64,000 nt of DNA from JBOCEF01 sp047610385 (lineage in GTDB: Bacteria > Pseudomonadota > Alphaproteobacteria > Rhodobacterales > Rhodobacteraceae), in NCBI GenBank assembly GCA_047610385.1, contig JBLGAC010000004.1, forward strand, positions 74,285-138,284, read 5' to 3'. Within the stretch, counting starts at the first letter, position 1, and each line of letters begins with the position of its first letter. The notes beneath the pieces are model-generated. The model saw nothing but the letters and a program-made list of their open reading frames with translations, was not told where the DNA came from and did not search any database. The translations under genes and the position numbers were made by a program. Below, one piece after another: positions 32,416-40,797 of this stretch.

Positions 32416-33665
32416 TTTCCGTAGCTGATCCGGTAGATTGCGCCGGCCAGATCGTCAGACACCAGCATGGAGCCATCACGCAGCTCAGTGATGTCCACCG
32501 GGCGGCCAAGATATTCACCGTTCTCGTCGATCCAGCCGTCGGCAAAGACCTCCGTGGTCGTGGCGCCGTCGGCGTCCACATAGGTGACCATCACACGCGC
32601 GCCAACCGGTTCGGTGCGGTTCCACGACCCGTGCTGGGCCGAGAAGATGGCGTTCTTGTATTTGGCCGGGAACATCTTGCCGCCGTAGAAGTCCATGCCG
32701 AGATCGGCCGCATGCGCAGCCATTTCCACGGCAGGGAACACCAGACCCTCAGGCGGGGTTTCGCTGGCGTATTCGTTGGTGCGGACACTGCCGCCGCCGA
32801 ACCAGGGATGGCCGAAGTGCTGGCCCATCTCGGTCTGGTGGTTCAGCTCACCCGGGGGGGTGTCGTTGCCCATGCCGTCAACCTGGTTGTCGGTGAACCA
32901 CAGGTCACCGGTGACCGGATCAAAGTCATGCCCAACCGAATTGCGCACGCCGTAGGTATAAACCTCACGGTCTGAGCCATCGGTGTTCATGCGGATGATG
33001 CCACCGATGCCGTATTTGGTGTTGACCTCAAGGTTTTCCTTGGGTGCCACGTTGAACGGCTGGCCCAACGAGATGTAGATCTTGCCGTCCGGTCCGATTT
33101 TGCAGACACGCGCGGTGTGGTTGTAACTTTCCTGCGACGCGGGGATCAGATCACCCTTGGCCACGAGGTTGAAGGCCGCAACATCCGGGCTTTCATAGAA
33201 AAACTCAGCGGCGGGGAACAGCAGGACGCGGTTCTGTTCTGCGATGTAGAGGAACCCATCGGGTGAGAAGCACGGCCCGTTCGGAAGGGTGAAGGTCAGC
33301 GACGGGGCAAAATCCTTTACCTCATCAGCCTTGCGATCCTTGTTGCGGTCAGTGACCGACCAGACCTTGTCCTTGCGCGTGCCGACAAAGACCACGACAC
33401 CCTGCGGTCCGACCGCCATATGACGCGCATCGGGGACGACGGCATACAGCTCAATCTTGAAGCCGTCGGGCAGATTGATCCGTTCCAGGTTTTTTTTGAT
33501 GCCGTCAGCGTATTCGCCTGACTGCTCAATAAACGTGAATTCTGTCGTGCCGGTCGACTGAAAGTTCGACAGCTTTTCAAGATTGTCCGGCACGCTCGCG
33601 GATTGAGCCAGCGCACTTGTGCACATCAAAGCGGCACAGGCGCTCGTCATCCATAAGTTTTTCAT
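32412..33665 (-). CDS. PQQ-dependent sugar/sorbosone dehydrogenase family protein
   Basis: 417 residues from ATG 33665, with GGGAGG upstream. An N-terminal signal peptide ends at ALAQ. The six-bladed propeller of the COG2133 group is seen from INLPDGFKIELYA to RPVDITELRDGSMLVSDD; family marks include NHTARVCKIGPDGKIYISLG (His), YGVRNSVGHDFDP (Arg-Asn) and HGSWNRTEPVG. Such enzymes oxidise sugars or aldehydes with PQQ. Substrate and cofactor use are inferred; no pqq genes lie in this window. Confidence 0.85.
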   Translation of the reverse strand: MKNLWMTSACAALMCTSALAQSASVPDNLEKLSNFQSTGTTEFTFIEQSGEYADGIKKNLERINLPDGFKIELYAVVPDARHMAVGPQGVVVFVGTRKDKVWSVTDRNKDRKADEVKDFAPSLTFTLPNGPCFSPDGFLYIAEQNRVLLFPAAEFFYESPDVAAFNLVAKGDLIPASQESYNHTARVCKIGPDGKIYISLGQPFNVAPKENLEVNTKYGIGGIIRMNTDGSDREVYTYGVRNSVGHDFDPVTGDLWFTDNQVDGMGNDTPPGELNHQTEMGQHFGHPWFGGGSVRTNEYASETPPEGLVFPAVEMAAHAADLGMDFYGGKMFPAKYKNAIFSAQHGSWNRTEPVGARVMVTYVDADGATTTEVFADGWIDENGEYLGRPVDITELRDGSMLVSDDLAGAIYRISYGK

Positions 33666-33782
33666 TATATCCTCCCAGATATTTGCGTCTGCATTGTGGA
33701 GATATGGTGGGCACGCGGGTTCCGCCGCGTCAAATAAGTTTTTCTGCCATCCTGCGGTACGGAAATTTGCTGCGCCTGCACA

Positions 33783-33826
33783 AAAACACCGGGGGCGAGA
33801 CCCTGCGGCCCCGCCCCCGATGTTTT
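33783..33826 (-). terminator. Terminator of the dctPQM operon
   Basis: GGGGGCG (33791-33797) pairs with CGCCCCC (33812-33818); outer AAAACA (33783-33788) pairs with TGTTTT (33821-33826). On the minus strand it ends in a T run 35 nt after the dctM stop. It may also work on the other strand. Confidence 0.8.
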
Positions 33827-33859
33827 GCCGCAATTTGTGCCAGCCTGCCCGCCAGTCAG

Positions 33860-35218
33860 TCAGCCCGCCAGCACCCGTGGCAGCCACAGCGTCAGCGCCG
33901 GAAAGGCCAGCAGCAGCGCGACGCGGCACAGTTCGGCGAAAAAAAACGGCATGACGCCAGCGAACGTCTCTCGCATTGGGACGTCCTTGGCCATGGCTGA
34001 GATCACGAACACGTTCATGCCCACCGGCGGCGTGATCAGCCCCAGTTCCACCACGATCAGCGCCAGAATCCCGAACCAGACTTTCAGATCGTCCGAGGTC
34101 ATGCCAAAGCCCGCATTGGCCGCGTCGATGTAATCGCCGCCGTTGATTTCCACCAGCACCGGCCAGAAGAACGGGATCGCCAGCAGAATCATCGACAGGC
34201 TGTCCATCAGGCAGCCCAGCAGGATCAGCGACACCAGCAGGATGATCAGGATGGTCATCGGTGGCAGGCCCGAATTGGCCATCCATTCCGCCATCGCCTG
34301 TGGAACCCCGCCGCGGGACATGAAGATCTTCAGCATCTCAGCCCCAAGCAGGATCAGATAGATCATGCCGGTGGTGCGCGCGGTTTCCAGCAGCGCGATC
34401 TTCAGCGCGCGCAGCCCGACCGACCCGCGCAGCGCCCCGTAAACCCACACCAGAAATGCGCCGACCGCGGCGGCCGGGGTGGGGTTGAACAGGCCCAGAT
34501 AGATGCCGCCGATCACGATGCCGAAAATGACCAGCACCGGCAGAACCCGAATGCTGGCGGAGCGCAGTTCGGCCGCCGTTGCGGGATCGCCTCTCGGTGC
34601 CTCTGCCGGGCGCAGCGCTGCGTAGATGGCGATGGTCAGCAGGAACAGAATGACCGCCAGAATGCCGGGCAGAAACGCCGCGGCGAACATGGTGACGATG
34701 TTCGCCTCAACAATCACCGCATAGATCACCAGCACCACCGAAGGCGGGATCAGGATGCCCAGCACCCCGCCCGCGGCCAGCGTGCCAGTCGCCAGCGCGC
34801 CCGAATAGCCGCGTTCGCGCAATTCAGGCAGCGCGACCTTGCCCATGGTGGACGCGGTCGCAAGCGACGATCCGCACACCGCGCCAAAGCCTGCACAGGC
34901 GGCGATGGCGGCCATGGCCAGCCCGCCGCGCATCCAGCCCATCCATGCGGCGGCGGCGCGGAACAAATCCTGGCTCAGCCCCGCGCGGGTGGCGATGGCG
35001 CCCATCAGCACGAACATCGGCACAACCGTCAGATCGTAGATTGAGAACTGGCCATAGGCGAGCGTCTTGAGCTGGTTCATGAAAATGTCGGGACCGTTGA
35101 GCCAGGTGACCCCGCCGCCTCCGACAAGGATCATGGCATAGGCGATGGGCATCCGAAGCGCGATCAGCGCCACGAGGACGCCAAGGCCGATGATGCCGAT
35201 CATAAGTGCGTCGGCCAT
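33860..35218 (-). CDS. dctM: TRAP transporter large permease subunit
   Basis: 452 residues from ATG 35218 with GGGAGA upstream. About 12 hydrophobic segments; typical blocks are GGVLGILIPPSVVLVIYA and the repeat-related VELGLITPPVGMNVFVISA, as in DctM/SiaQM-type Na+-driven transporters. It forms the ion-coupled channel with DctQ and receives substrate from DctP. Last gene of the operon. Confidence 0.93.
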   Translation of the reverse strand: MADALMIGIIGLGVLVALIALRMPIAYAMILVGGGGVTWLNGPDIFMNQLKTLAYGQFSIYDLTVVPMFVLMGAIATRAGLSQDLFRAAAAWMGWMRGGLAMAAIAACAGFGAVCGSSLATASTMGKVALPELRERGYSGALATGTLAAGGVLGILIPPSVVLVIYAVIVEANIVTMFAAAFLPGILAVILFLLTIAIYAALRPAEAPRGDPATAAELRSASIRVLPVLVIFGIVIGGIYLGLFNPTPAAAVGAFLVWVYGALRGSVGLRALKIALLETARTTGMIYLILLGAEMLKIFMSRGGVPQAMAEWMANSGLPPMTILIILLVSLILLGCLMDSLSMILLAIPFFWPVLVEINGGDYIDAANAGFGMTSDDLKVWFGILALIVVELGLITPPVGMNVFVISAMAKDVPMRETFAGVMPFFFAELCRVALLLAFPALTLWLPRVLAG

Positions 35219-35332
35219 GTAGCCGGTCTCCCTGGAATGCTGATCTTTGCGCGGACGATGCAGCGCCGCGCGAAATGGGGGAGGGATGGTGCCTGGCGCA
35301 AAAGCGCCGCCGCGCAGGGCGGGCACAAAGGG

Positions 35333-35872
35333 TCAGCGCGCGCGCATCGCCCGCCAGTTGTCGCCCAGTGTCATCACCGCGGCGATCGCCAGCAGGCCAA
35401 GGCTGACCAGGATCGGCACATAGGCCATCCAGTGCGGCAATTGCAGGATTGTGGTGGTGTCGACATATTCCATCTTGCTCAGCATCCCGGCCCACATCCG
35501 CGACAGCAGCAGCATCGCAAACAGAAACGCGACCACAGAGGCGGCGAAGGCAAAGCCTGCCTGCCAGCGCTGACTTGCGCCCTCAGTGAAAATGTCGGCG
35601 GTCACGTTTGCGCCCGCCAGCTGGCAATAGGGCAGAAACGCAAAGGCGGCGATGCAGATCCCCATCTCTGTCAGTTCGAAATCGCCGGGAAACGGCATGT
35701 TCAGCGTGTAGGCCCCGGTGACCGAAATCGTGTTGATCAAGATCACCGCCAGCAGCGACACGCCGCCAAGCAGGGCCCATGCCTCAATCAGCGCTGAGAC
35801 CTTGCTGGCCAACGGGCCGCGCCCCCCCCCGAGGGGGAGGGACGCGTCGTCAACAGGCATCATTTCAGCCAT
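35333..35872 (-). CDS. dctQ: TRAP transporter small permease subunit
   Basis: 179 residues with four hydrophobic segments: about 35-55, 75-95, 108-128 and 150-170. FELTEMGICIAAFAFLPYCQ is the typical second-helix region of DctQ. It lies between the binding-protein and large-permease genes, 6 nt after dctP and about 110 nt before dctM. Confidence 0.9.
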   Translation of the reverse strand: MAEMMPVDDASLPLGGGRGPLASKVSALIEAWALLGGVSLLAVILINTISVTGAYTLNMPFPGDFELTEMGICIAAFAFLPYCQLAGANVTADIFTEGASQRWQAGFAFAASVVAFLFAMLLLSRMWAGMLSKMEYVDTTTILQLPHWMAYVPILVSLGLLAIAAVMTLGDNWRAMRAR

Positions 35873-35878
35873 GTCAGG

Positions 35879-36919
35879 TTACTTGCTCGCGTTGGCGGCG
35901 ATGCCGGCGCGCGCGGCTTTCACCAGCGCGGCACCATCGATGCCTGCGCCGGAGACCTCGTCGATCCAGCGGTCAACCACGGGTGCGAGGGCCGTCATGA
36001 ACGCGTCGGTTTCGGCCTGAGTCAGCGTCACATGGGTCTTGCCAGCCTTGACCGCCATGCCGATGCCGAAATCGTCCGAGTTGCGCCAGTAATCACCCAC
36101 GGTGCCCCACCAGTCGCGGCCAGACGCATCCTTGAACGCTTTTTGGATGTCGGCGGGCAGGCCGTCATAACGCTCTTTGTTCATCGACACCTGGAAGGTG
36201 GTGTTCCCGAGGCGGGTCTTGTCGGCGCCTTCGATGAAATAGTTGATCTGGTTTTGCAGCTTCAGCGGGGGAATGATTTCCCACGGCAGCAGCGTGCCAT
36301 CGACAACCTTTTTGGACAGTGCTGAGGGGACCTCAGGCACCGGCATGGCGATCGGCGCGGCGCCCAGCGCCTCAATCACCCAAGCGCCGGTGCGGGACGG
36401 AATGCGCATCTTTTTGCCGTTCAGGTCGGCGGGTTTGCGCACCTCCTGGTCGACCATCATCAGGCCCTGTCCGGCATGGACATGCAGCCACATGACCTCA
36501 AGGCCCTTGTATTCCTGCTTCAGGGTGCTCTCGAACATGTCGAACATGGCGAGGTTGGTCGCCTTGGGGTCGTTCAGGTAGACCGTCGGCAGCTCAAACA
36601 CCTCAGTGCGCGGGAACAGGCCGGGGGTGTAGCCGTTCACGGTCCAGACAATGTCCACCACGCCGTCGCGGGCCTGCTGCACCAATTCTGGCGGTTTGCC
36701 GCCGAGCGACATGGAGGGGTAGATCTCAATCTTGACCCGACCGCCTGAGTTTTCTTCGACCTGTTTGGCCCAGGGTGCCAGCATCTGGGTGTGCGCCGGG
36801 GCTTTGGCCGACAGCAGATGATGCAGCTTGAACGTGTATTCCTGCGCCGAAGCGGTGGTGGCGACAAGCGCGGCGGAGAGGCCGAGCGCCAGCCCCGCAA
36901 GACCATTGGGTCGGGTCAT
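35879..36919 (-). CDS. dctP: TRAP transporter periplasmic substrate-binding protein
   Basis: 346 residues from ATG 36919, with AGGGAG upstream. Signal peptide cut after TTASA near residue 25. DctP fold: FKLHHLLSAKAPAHTQMLAPWAKQVEE is read in two halves at the N-terminus, with KMRIPSRTGAWVIEALGAAPI containing the Arg that binds a carboxylate in this family. The ligand is therefore probably an organic acid, but which one cannot be told. First gene of dctPQM. Confidence 0.93.
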   Translation of the reverse strand: MTRPNGLAGLALGLSAALVATTASAQEYTFKLHHLLSAKAPAHTQMLAPWAKQVEENSGGRVKIEIYPSMSLGGKPPELVQQARDGVVDIVWTVNGYTPGLFPRTEVFELPTVYLNDPKATNLAMFDMFESTLKQEYKGLEVMWLHVHAGQGLMMVDQEVRKPADLNGKKMRIPSRTGAWVIEALGAAPIAMPVPEVPSALSKKVVDGTLLPWEIIPPLKLQNQINYFIEGADKTRLGNTTFQVSMNKERYDGLPADIQKAFKDASGRDWWGTVGDYWRNSDDFGIGMAVKAGKTHVTLTQAETDAFMTALAPVVDRWIDEVSGAGIDGAALVKAARAGIAANASK

Positions 36920-37050
36920 TGGATGTTTCTCCCTGAAGCGTGGACGCGGGGCGAAGCCGTTATCCGCGTCTGACAAATTCACCTTGCCGCGGCGGCAACG
37001 CGGGGGCAAGTGCCCAGAGAATAGCCAGTTTCCGCCCGATGGAAACGTTC

Positions 37051-37090
37051 AATTTGCGAACTGTTCAGCGCACTGCACAGTTTTGCAATT
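37051..37090. promoter_or_regulatory. Imperfect inverted repeat upstream of dctP
   Basis: TTGCGAACTGT (37054-37064) and ACAGTTTTGCAA (37077-37088) are near-complements with AATT flanks, about 130 nt upstream of dctP and just past the soxT stop. It could be an operator for the transporter operon or a weak terminator for soxT. The 12-nt centre and AT-rich flanks favour a protein-binding site. Confidence 0.4.
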
Positions 37091-37122
37091 CTGGGCATGA
37101 CAGCATCCCCGGCTGGCCCACC

Positions 37123-38178
37123 TCAGATCGCATGAAACCCGCGGATCAGGTGGCGCAGGCCCAGCGCCGCGCCCGCCACAATCGCCGCCAGCGTTACCGG
37201 CGCGCCGTAGCTGAGCAGCGAAAACGCCGATAGGCCCTGCCCGACTGAGCAGCCCAGCGCAGTCACCCCCCCAAAGCCCATCAGGAAGGCACCAAAGATC
37301 TGGCGGCCAAGCTCCGATGGGTCTTCGCAGGCTTCCCAGCGAAAATGCCCCTCTCGCCAGGATCCGATGAAGGCACCGAGCGCGACCCCCGCCACCGATC
37401 CGACGCCAAACCCGAGCCCGCCGCCCGAAGATGTCATCAGCCACAGGATCGTGTCGCCCAGCGGCGCGGCAAAGGTGTGGCTGATCACCGGCACTTCGTC
37501 GAAGCTGTCGGCGGCCAGTGGCCCGGTCAGCCCCCAGCCCGCCGCGATGGCGAGGCCCACGAGCGCGGACCACAAAACCACCTCGCGCCCCGCCCGGAAC
37601 GACGCGGACGCAAGCGAGACCGCCAGCAGTCCCCCGCCAATCAGCGCCGCAAACACCAATGCAGGCAGGCCAGACGCGGTGCCCAGCGCATGGGCGATCC
37701 CTTGCATCGGCGTGCCAGCGTCGACGGGCAAGGGCGGGAACAGCAGAACCCGCACTTCGGCGGTCGGGCCACCGATGGCCATGGCCGCGGACATGCCCAT
37801 GACCGTGACCACCACGAAGGCGCGCAGATCCCCGCCCCCCAGCCGCACCAGCGCGCCAAAGCCGCAATTGCCGGCCAGCGCCATGCCATAGCCAAAGATC
37901 AGCCCCCCTGTGATCGAGGCCACGGGGTTCCAGGCGATTTGCATGTAAAATGTGTCGGCGGGGTCGAACACGCCCATCGCCGCCAGCGCGAACGATCCCA
38001 GGATCGCGCAGCCAAGTGCGACGCCCCACATCCGCACGCCGGTCCAGTCTTGGCCATAAAGCGCGGCTTCGATGGATCCCAGCGTGCAGAACCGCACGCG
38101 CCGCGCGGCAAGACCCAGCACCGCGCCGCCAAGCAGCCCGGCAAGCGCGCTCAATGCCTGATACGACAGCGCTTCCAC
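37123..38178 (-). CDS. soxT: SoxT, YeeE/YedE-type sulfur compound transporter
   Basis: 351 residues with about nine to ten hydrophobic segments. The conserved cysteines of the thiosulfate transporter TsuA/YeeE family are visible: VRFCTLGS near residue 31, AGNCGFGALVR near residue 105 and ALGCSVGQGLS near residue 310. It should move thiosulfate or another sulfur compound across the inner membrane. The gene is the last of the soxS-soxR-soxT unit, matching soxT next to soxR in Paracoccus. Confidence 0.85.
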   Translation of the reverse strand: MEALSYQALSALAGLLGGAVLGLAARRVRFCTLGSIEAALYGQDWTGVRMWGVALGCAILGSFALAAMGVFDPADTFYMQIAWNPVASITGGLIFGYGMALAGNCGFGALVRLGGGDLRAFVVVTVMGMSAAMAIGGPTAEVRVLLFPPLPVDAGTPMQGIAHALGTASGLPALVFAALIGGGLLAVSLASASFRAGREVVLWSALVGLAIAAGWGLTGPLAADSFDEVPVISHTFAAPLGDTILWLMTSSGGGLGFGVGSVAGVALGAFIGSWREGHFRWEACEDPSELGRQIFGAFLMGFGGVTALGCSVGQGLSAFSLLSYGAPVTLAAIVAGAALGLRHLIRGFHAI

Positions 38179-38275
38179 GATCCAGTTCCCTTTCGCGGCG
38201 GCACACGGGGCAGCCTCATGCCATAGGCATCAAGACTTGACCCGCCCCCGGCCCAGCGTCAATCAGCGCGGCGGA

Positions 38276-38614
38276 TCAGCCCTTGGGGCGGGCGCAGAAC
38301 ATGTCGTGGACGGTGATGATCATCCGCTCCACCCGGGCGTCTGAGATGTGGTAGTAGATCACCTTGCCGTCACGCCGGTTGTCCACCAGCCCTTCAAGGC
38401 GCAAGCGCGCAAGCTGTTGGGACACCGCGGCCTGACGCGAATCCAGCAGGCGCTCCAGCTCAGTCACTGATTTCTCTCCGCCCGCCAGATGGCACAGGAT
38501 CATCAGCCGCCCTTCATGGGCCAGGGCCTTCAGAAACGCGGAGGCTGCGCGGGCGCTGTCCATCATCTCAGCGAAATTGAGGTCGTCTTCCGGGTCGATG
38601 TCCTTAAGTGGCAA
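38276..38614 (-). CDS. soxR: SoxR, ArsR-family persulfide-responsive repressor
   Basis: 112 residues from TTG 38614, chosen because AGGGGGA lies 6 nt upstream; TTG 38638 and ATG 38569 are alternatives. Winged helix with SVTELERLLDSRQAAVSQQLARLRLEG as its DNA-binding part (read as two helices). With this start the two cysteines fall at 41 (LMILCHLAG) and 107 (DMFCARP), the same numbers as in SqrR of Rhodobacter capsulatus, which forms a polysulfide bridge and leaves its operator. It should repress the sox genes until sulfide or thiosulfate-derived sulfane sulfur appears. Confidence 0.9.
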   Translation of the reverse strand: MPLKDIDPEDDLNFAEMMDSARAASAFLKALAHEGRLMILCHLAGGEKSVTELERLLDSRQAAVSQQLARLRLEGLVDNRRDGKVIYYHISDARVERMIITVHDMFCARPKG

Positions 38615-38657
38615 AACCAGTCCCCCTGTCAGCGCCAAGCGATCGGTGTGTCATGGT

Positions 38658-39053
38658 TCAGCCCCCGGCCGAGCGTGCGGCCGCCGTGTCTGGCAGGCGA
38701 TCTAGCAGTGCGTTCAACATCGGCCAGAAGAAATCTTCGCCGGGATACCCTTCGATCCGGCCGACTTCCGCGCCCTGTTCCACAAGCACGAAGGTCGGGG
38801 TGAAGCTGGGGCGCATGCGCAGGGTCACCCCCTCAGGCGCACCATCGCTGATGTCGCGGCGCATCAGCGGTGCGCGGCGCCCTTCGGCGGTCAGGTGATA
38901 GGCGTCGCCCACTTCGGCGTGCCAGCGCACACACCATGCGCAGCCCGGATCTTCGAACATGATCAGATCGGCCGCAGCCACAGGCACCGCGAGAGATATA
39001 AGCCCAAGGACGGCCGGAAGCGCGGCGCGGCGCAGGCTTGCGATGGCGGGCAT
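38658..39053 (-). CDS. soxS: SoxS, periplasmic thioredoxin-like protein
   Basis: 131 residues from ATG 39053, with AGGAG upstream. A signal peptide (about 1-27, ending VAAA) is followed by a thioredoxin-like domain with CAWC in FEDPGCAWCVRWHAE. In Paracoccus SoxS keeps the SoxY carrier cysteine reduced and thus the Sox system active. It shares a transcript with soxR and is divergent from soxV. Confidence 0.88.
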   Translation of the reverse strand: MPAIASLRRAALPAVLGLISLAVPVAAADLIMFEDPGCAWCVRWHAEVGDAYHLTAEGRRAPLMRRDISDGAPEGVTLRMRPSFTPTFVLVEQGAEVGRIEGYPGEDFFWPMLNALLDRLPDTAAARSAGG

Positions 39054-39120
39054 GGGACGGCTCCTGTTCGACGGGGCGCGCGCCGGGGCACGCAAGCGGA
39101 TTGACCGGACCTGAGTATTA

Positions 39121-39140
39121 CATATAAAAAATTATATATG
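39121..39140. promoter_or_regulatory. AT-rich dyad in the soxS-soxV divergent promoter region
   Basis: CATATA (39121-39126) and TATATG (39135-39140) are separated by 8 bp. The N8 spacing equals that of the ATTC-N8-GAAT sites before soxX and soxC, but the half-sites differ. It is the only AT-rich stretch between soxS and soxV and is the natural place for SoxR to bind. Confidence 0.5.
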
Positions 39141-39195
39141 AAAGTTTAACCCCCGCGAAAGCAATTTTGCGCGAGCGGGCAGAAGGATTGAGCGC

Positions 39196-39942
39196 ATGGG
39201 CTTTGATGTCGGTCTTTGGGGGGCGGCGCTGGCAGGTCTGCTGTCATTCCTGTCTCCGTGCATTCTGCCGATCGTGCCGTTTTACCTGTGCTATCTGGCG
39301 GGCCTCAGCTTTGGCGAACTGACCGGCGATGAGGGCGCGCCCCCCAACGCGGCGGTGCGGCGAAAGGCTGTGCTGTCGTCGATCTTTTTCGCTGCGGGGG
39401 TCACCACGATCTTTGTCGGGCTGGGCTGGACCGCGTCGACCTTCGGCCAGCAACTGCGCGAATGGATGGTCGTGATCCGCTATGGCGCATCTGCGATCAT
39501 CATCGTGCTGGGGCTGCATTTCATCGGCGTGTTTCGCATCGGGTTCCTGATGCGTGAGGCGCGGATCGATGCGGGAGAGCGCCGCTGGGGCCTGGCCGGG
39601 GCCTATGTGATCGGCATGGCCTTTGCGTTCGGCTGGACGCCCTGCGTCGGCCCGGTGCTGACGGCGATTCTGTTCACCGCGGCGGGAAGCGAAACGGCGA
39701 ACCAGGGCGCGCTGCTGCTGCTGGCCTATGCGCTGGGCATGACGCTGCCCTTCGTGGTTGCGGCGGCGTTCATCGGCCCGTTCCTGTCCTGGGCCAAGGG
39801 CTTTCGCAAATATCTGCCGATGGTTGAAAAGGTCATGGGCGGCTTTCTGATCATATTCGGACTGCTGATCGCCTTTGATGCGATGCGTTTCATTTCCGAA
39901 TTCATGTTGAGCATCGCGCCCGACATTGGCACGTTGCAGTGA
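39196..39942 (+). CDS. soxV: SoxV, CcdA-family thiol-disulfide membrane transporter
   Basis: 248 residues, six hydrophobic segments. The two conserved cysteines lie in LSFLSPCILPIVPFYLCYLAG and in FGWTPCVGPVLTAILF, as in CcdA/DsbD. It carries reducing power from cytoplasmic thioredoxin to the periplasm, for SoxW and SoxS. First gene of the soxVW unit. Confidence 0.93.
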   Translation: MGFDVGLWGAALAGLLSFLSPCILPIVPFYLCYLAGLSFGELTGDEGAPPNAAVRRKAVLSSIFFAAGVTTIFVGLGWTASTFGQQLREWMVVIRYGASAIIIVLGLHFIGVFRIGFLMREARIDAGERRWGLAGAYVIGMAFAFGWTPCVGPVLTAILFTAAGSETANQGALLLLAYALGMTLPFVVAAAFIGPFLSWAKGFRKYLPMVEKVMGGFLIIFGLLIAFDAMRFISEFMLSIAPDIGTLQ

Positions 39943-39983
39943 ACCTGTGGGCCCAAGGGCCTGCATTCAAAAGGAACCGATCC

Positions 39984-40559
39984 ATGCGTCTGATCGCCAG
40001 AAGAACCCTGATCGCCGCGCTTGCGCTTATGCCCCTGATCTTCGCCCCGGCCGTGCAAGCTGCGGAGATGGGCGAAGACGGCCTGCATAAGCAGCCGTGG
40101 TTTTCGTTGACCTTCAAGGACATGGCCGAAGATCTGGCGGCCGCCAACGATGCGGGCAAGCGGCTGGTGATCATGTTTGAACAGCGCGGCTGCATCTACT
40201 GCAAAAAGATGCATGAGGAGGTGTTCTCAGACCCCGACATCGCCAAATTCATCTCAGACAACTTCATGGTCGTGCAGATGAACCTGTTCGGCAACGAGGA
40301 AGTCACCGATTTCGACGGCGAATCTCTGTCCGAAAAAGAGATGGCCCGCCGCTGGAGCGTGGTGTTCACACCAACGATTCTGTTTATGCCCGAAGCCGCG
40401 CCTGATGGGCCTGCAGGCCCTGCTGCGGTTGCGGTCATGCCCGGCGCCTTTGGCAAAGGCACCACCCGGAACATGTTCGCCTGGGTGCTTGAAAAGGGCT
40501 ATGAGGGCGACGAGCATTTCCAGAAGTATCACGCCCGCAAGCTCAGCGAGAGCAAGTGA
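39984..40559 (+). CDS. soxW: SoxW, periplasmic thioredoxin
   Basis: 191 residues from ATG 39984, with AAGGA upstream. Signal peptide to VQAAEM (about residue 27), then a thioredoxin fold with the redox motif CIYCKKMHEEVF and the cis-Pro region FTPTILFM. It receives electrons from SoxV; its exact target in the periplasm is not fixed. An Ala/Pro/Gly-rich insertion (APDGPAGPAAVAVM) lies after the cis-Pro strand. Confidence 0.9.
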   Translation: MRLIARRTLIAALALMPLIFAPAVQAAEMGEDGLHKQPWFSLTFKDMAEDLAAANDAGKRLVIMFEQRGCIYCKKMHEEVFSDPDIAKFISDNFMVVQMNLFGNEEVTDFDGESLSEKEMARRWSVVFTPTILFMPEAAPDGPAGPAAVAVMPGAFGKGTTRNMFAWVLEKGYEGDEHFQKYHARKLSESK

Positions 40560-40618
40560 AAAACCTTCATATCCTTGATCTGGCTGGGGCGCTTGCGCGT
40601 CGCGGCGGCCAGCGCCCG

Positions 40619-40693
40619 GGTGCGCTGCACGCACGGGGCCCAAGGTGCGCTGCACGCACGGGGATGGTGCGCTGCACGCACGGGAATGGTGCG
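40619..40693. repeat. Three tandem GC-rich repeats between soxW and soxX
   Basis: Units start with GGTGCGCTGCACGCACGGG at 40619 (25 bp), 40644 (22 bp) and 40666 (22 bp), followed by the partial copy GGTGCGC at 40688. Each unit contains GTGCG-CTGCA-CGCAC and can form a small hairpin. The array sits just upstream of the soxX operator and may end or slow transcripts from soxVW. Confidence 0.9.
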
Positions 40694-40705
40694 CCGCAAC
40701 ACATT

Positions 40706-40731
40706 GTTAAATTCAAACTCATGAATTTAAC
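40706..40731. promoter_or_regulatory. SoxR/SqrR-type operator upstream of soxX
   Basis: Perfect 9-bp arms GTTAAATTC (40706-40714) and GAATTTAAC (40723-40731) with an 8-bp centre, containing ATTC-N8-GAAT, the form reported for SqrR/BigR-type regulators. It lies about 70 nt before the soxX start and should control soxXYZAB. Confidence 0.8.
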
Positions 40732-40797
40732 ATTTGCTTGCGCGATAAGGCGCTGCTAGTTTTACAGCCCAACGACGGAATTAACAGGGGGAGGTAC

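Noticed and set aside
32412..33665. The propeller dehydrogenase/diheme cytochrome pair as a replacement for SoxE/SoxF
   Set aside because: The dehydrogenase has the COG2133 sugar/sorbosone dehydrogenase signature, not a flavoprotein, and the cytochrome is coupled to it rather than to sox genes.
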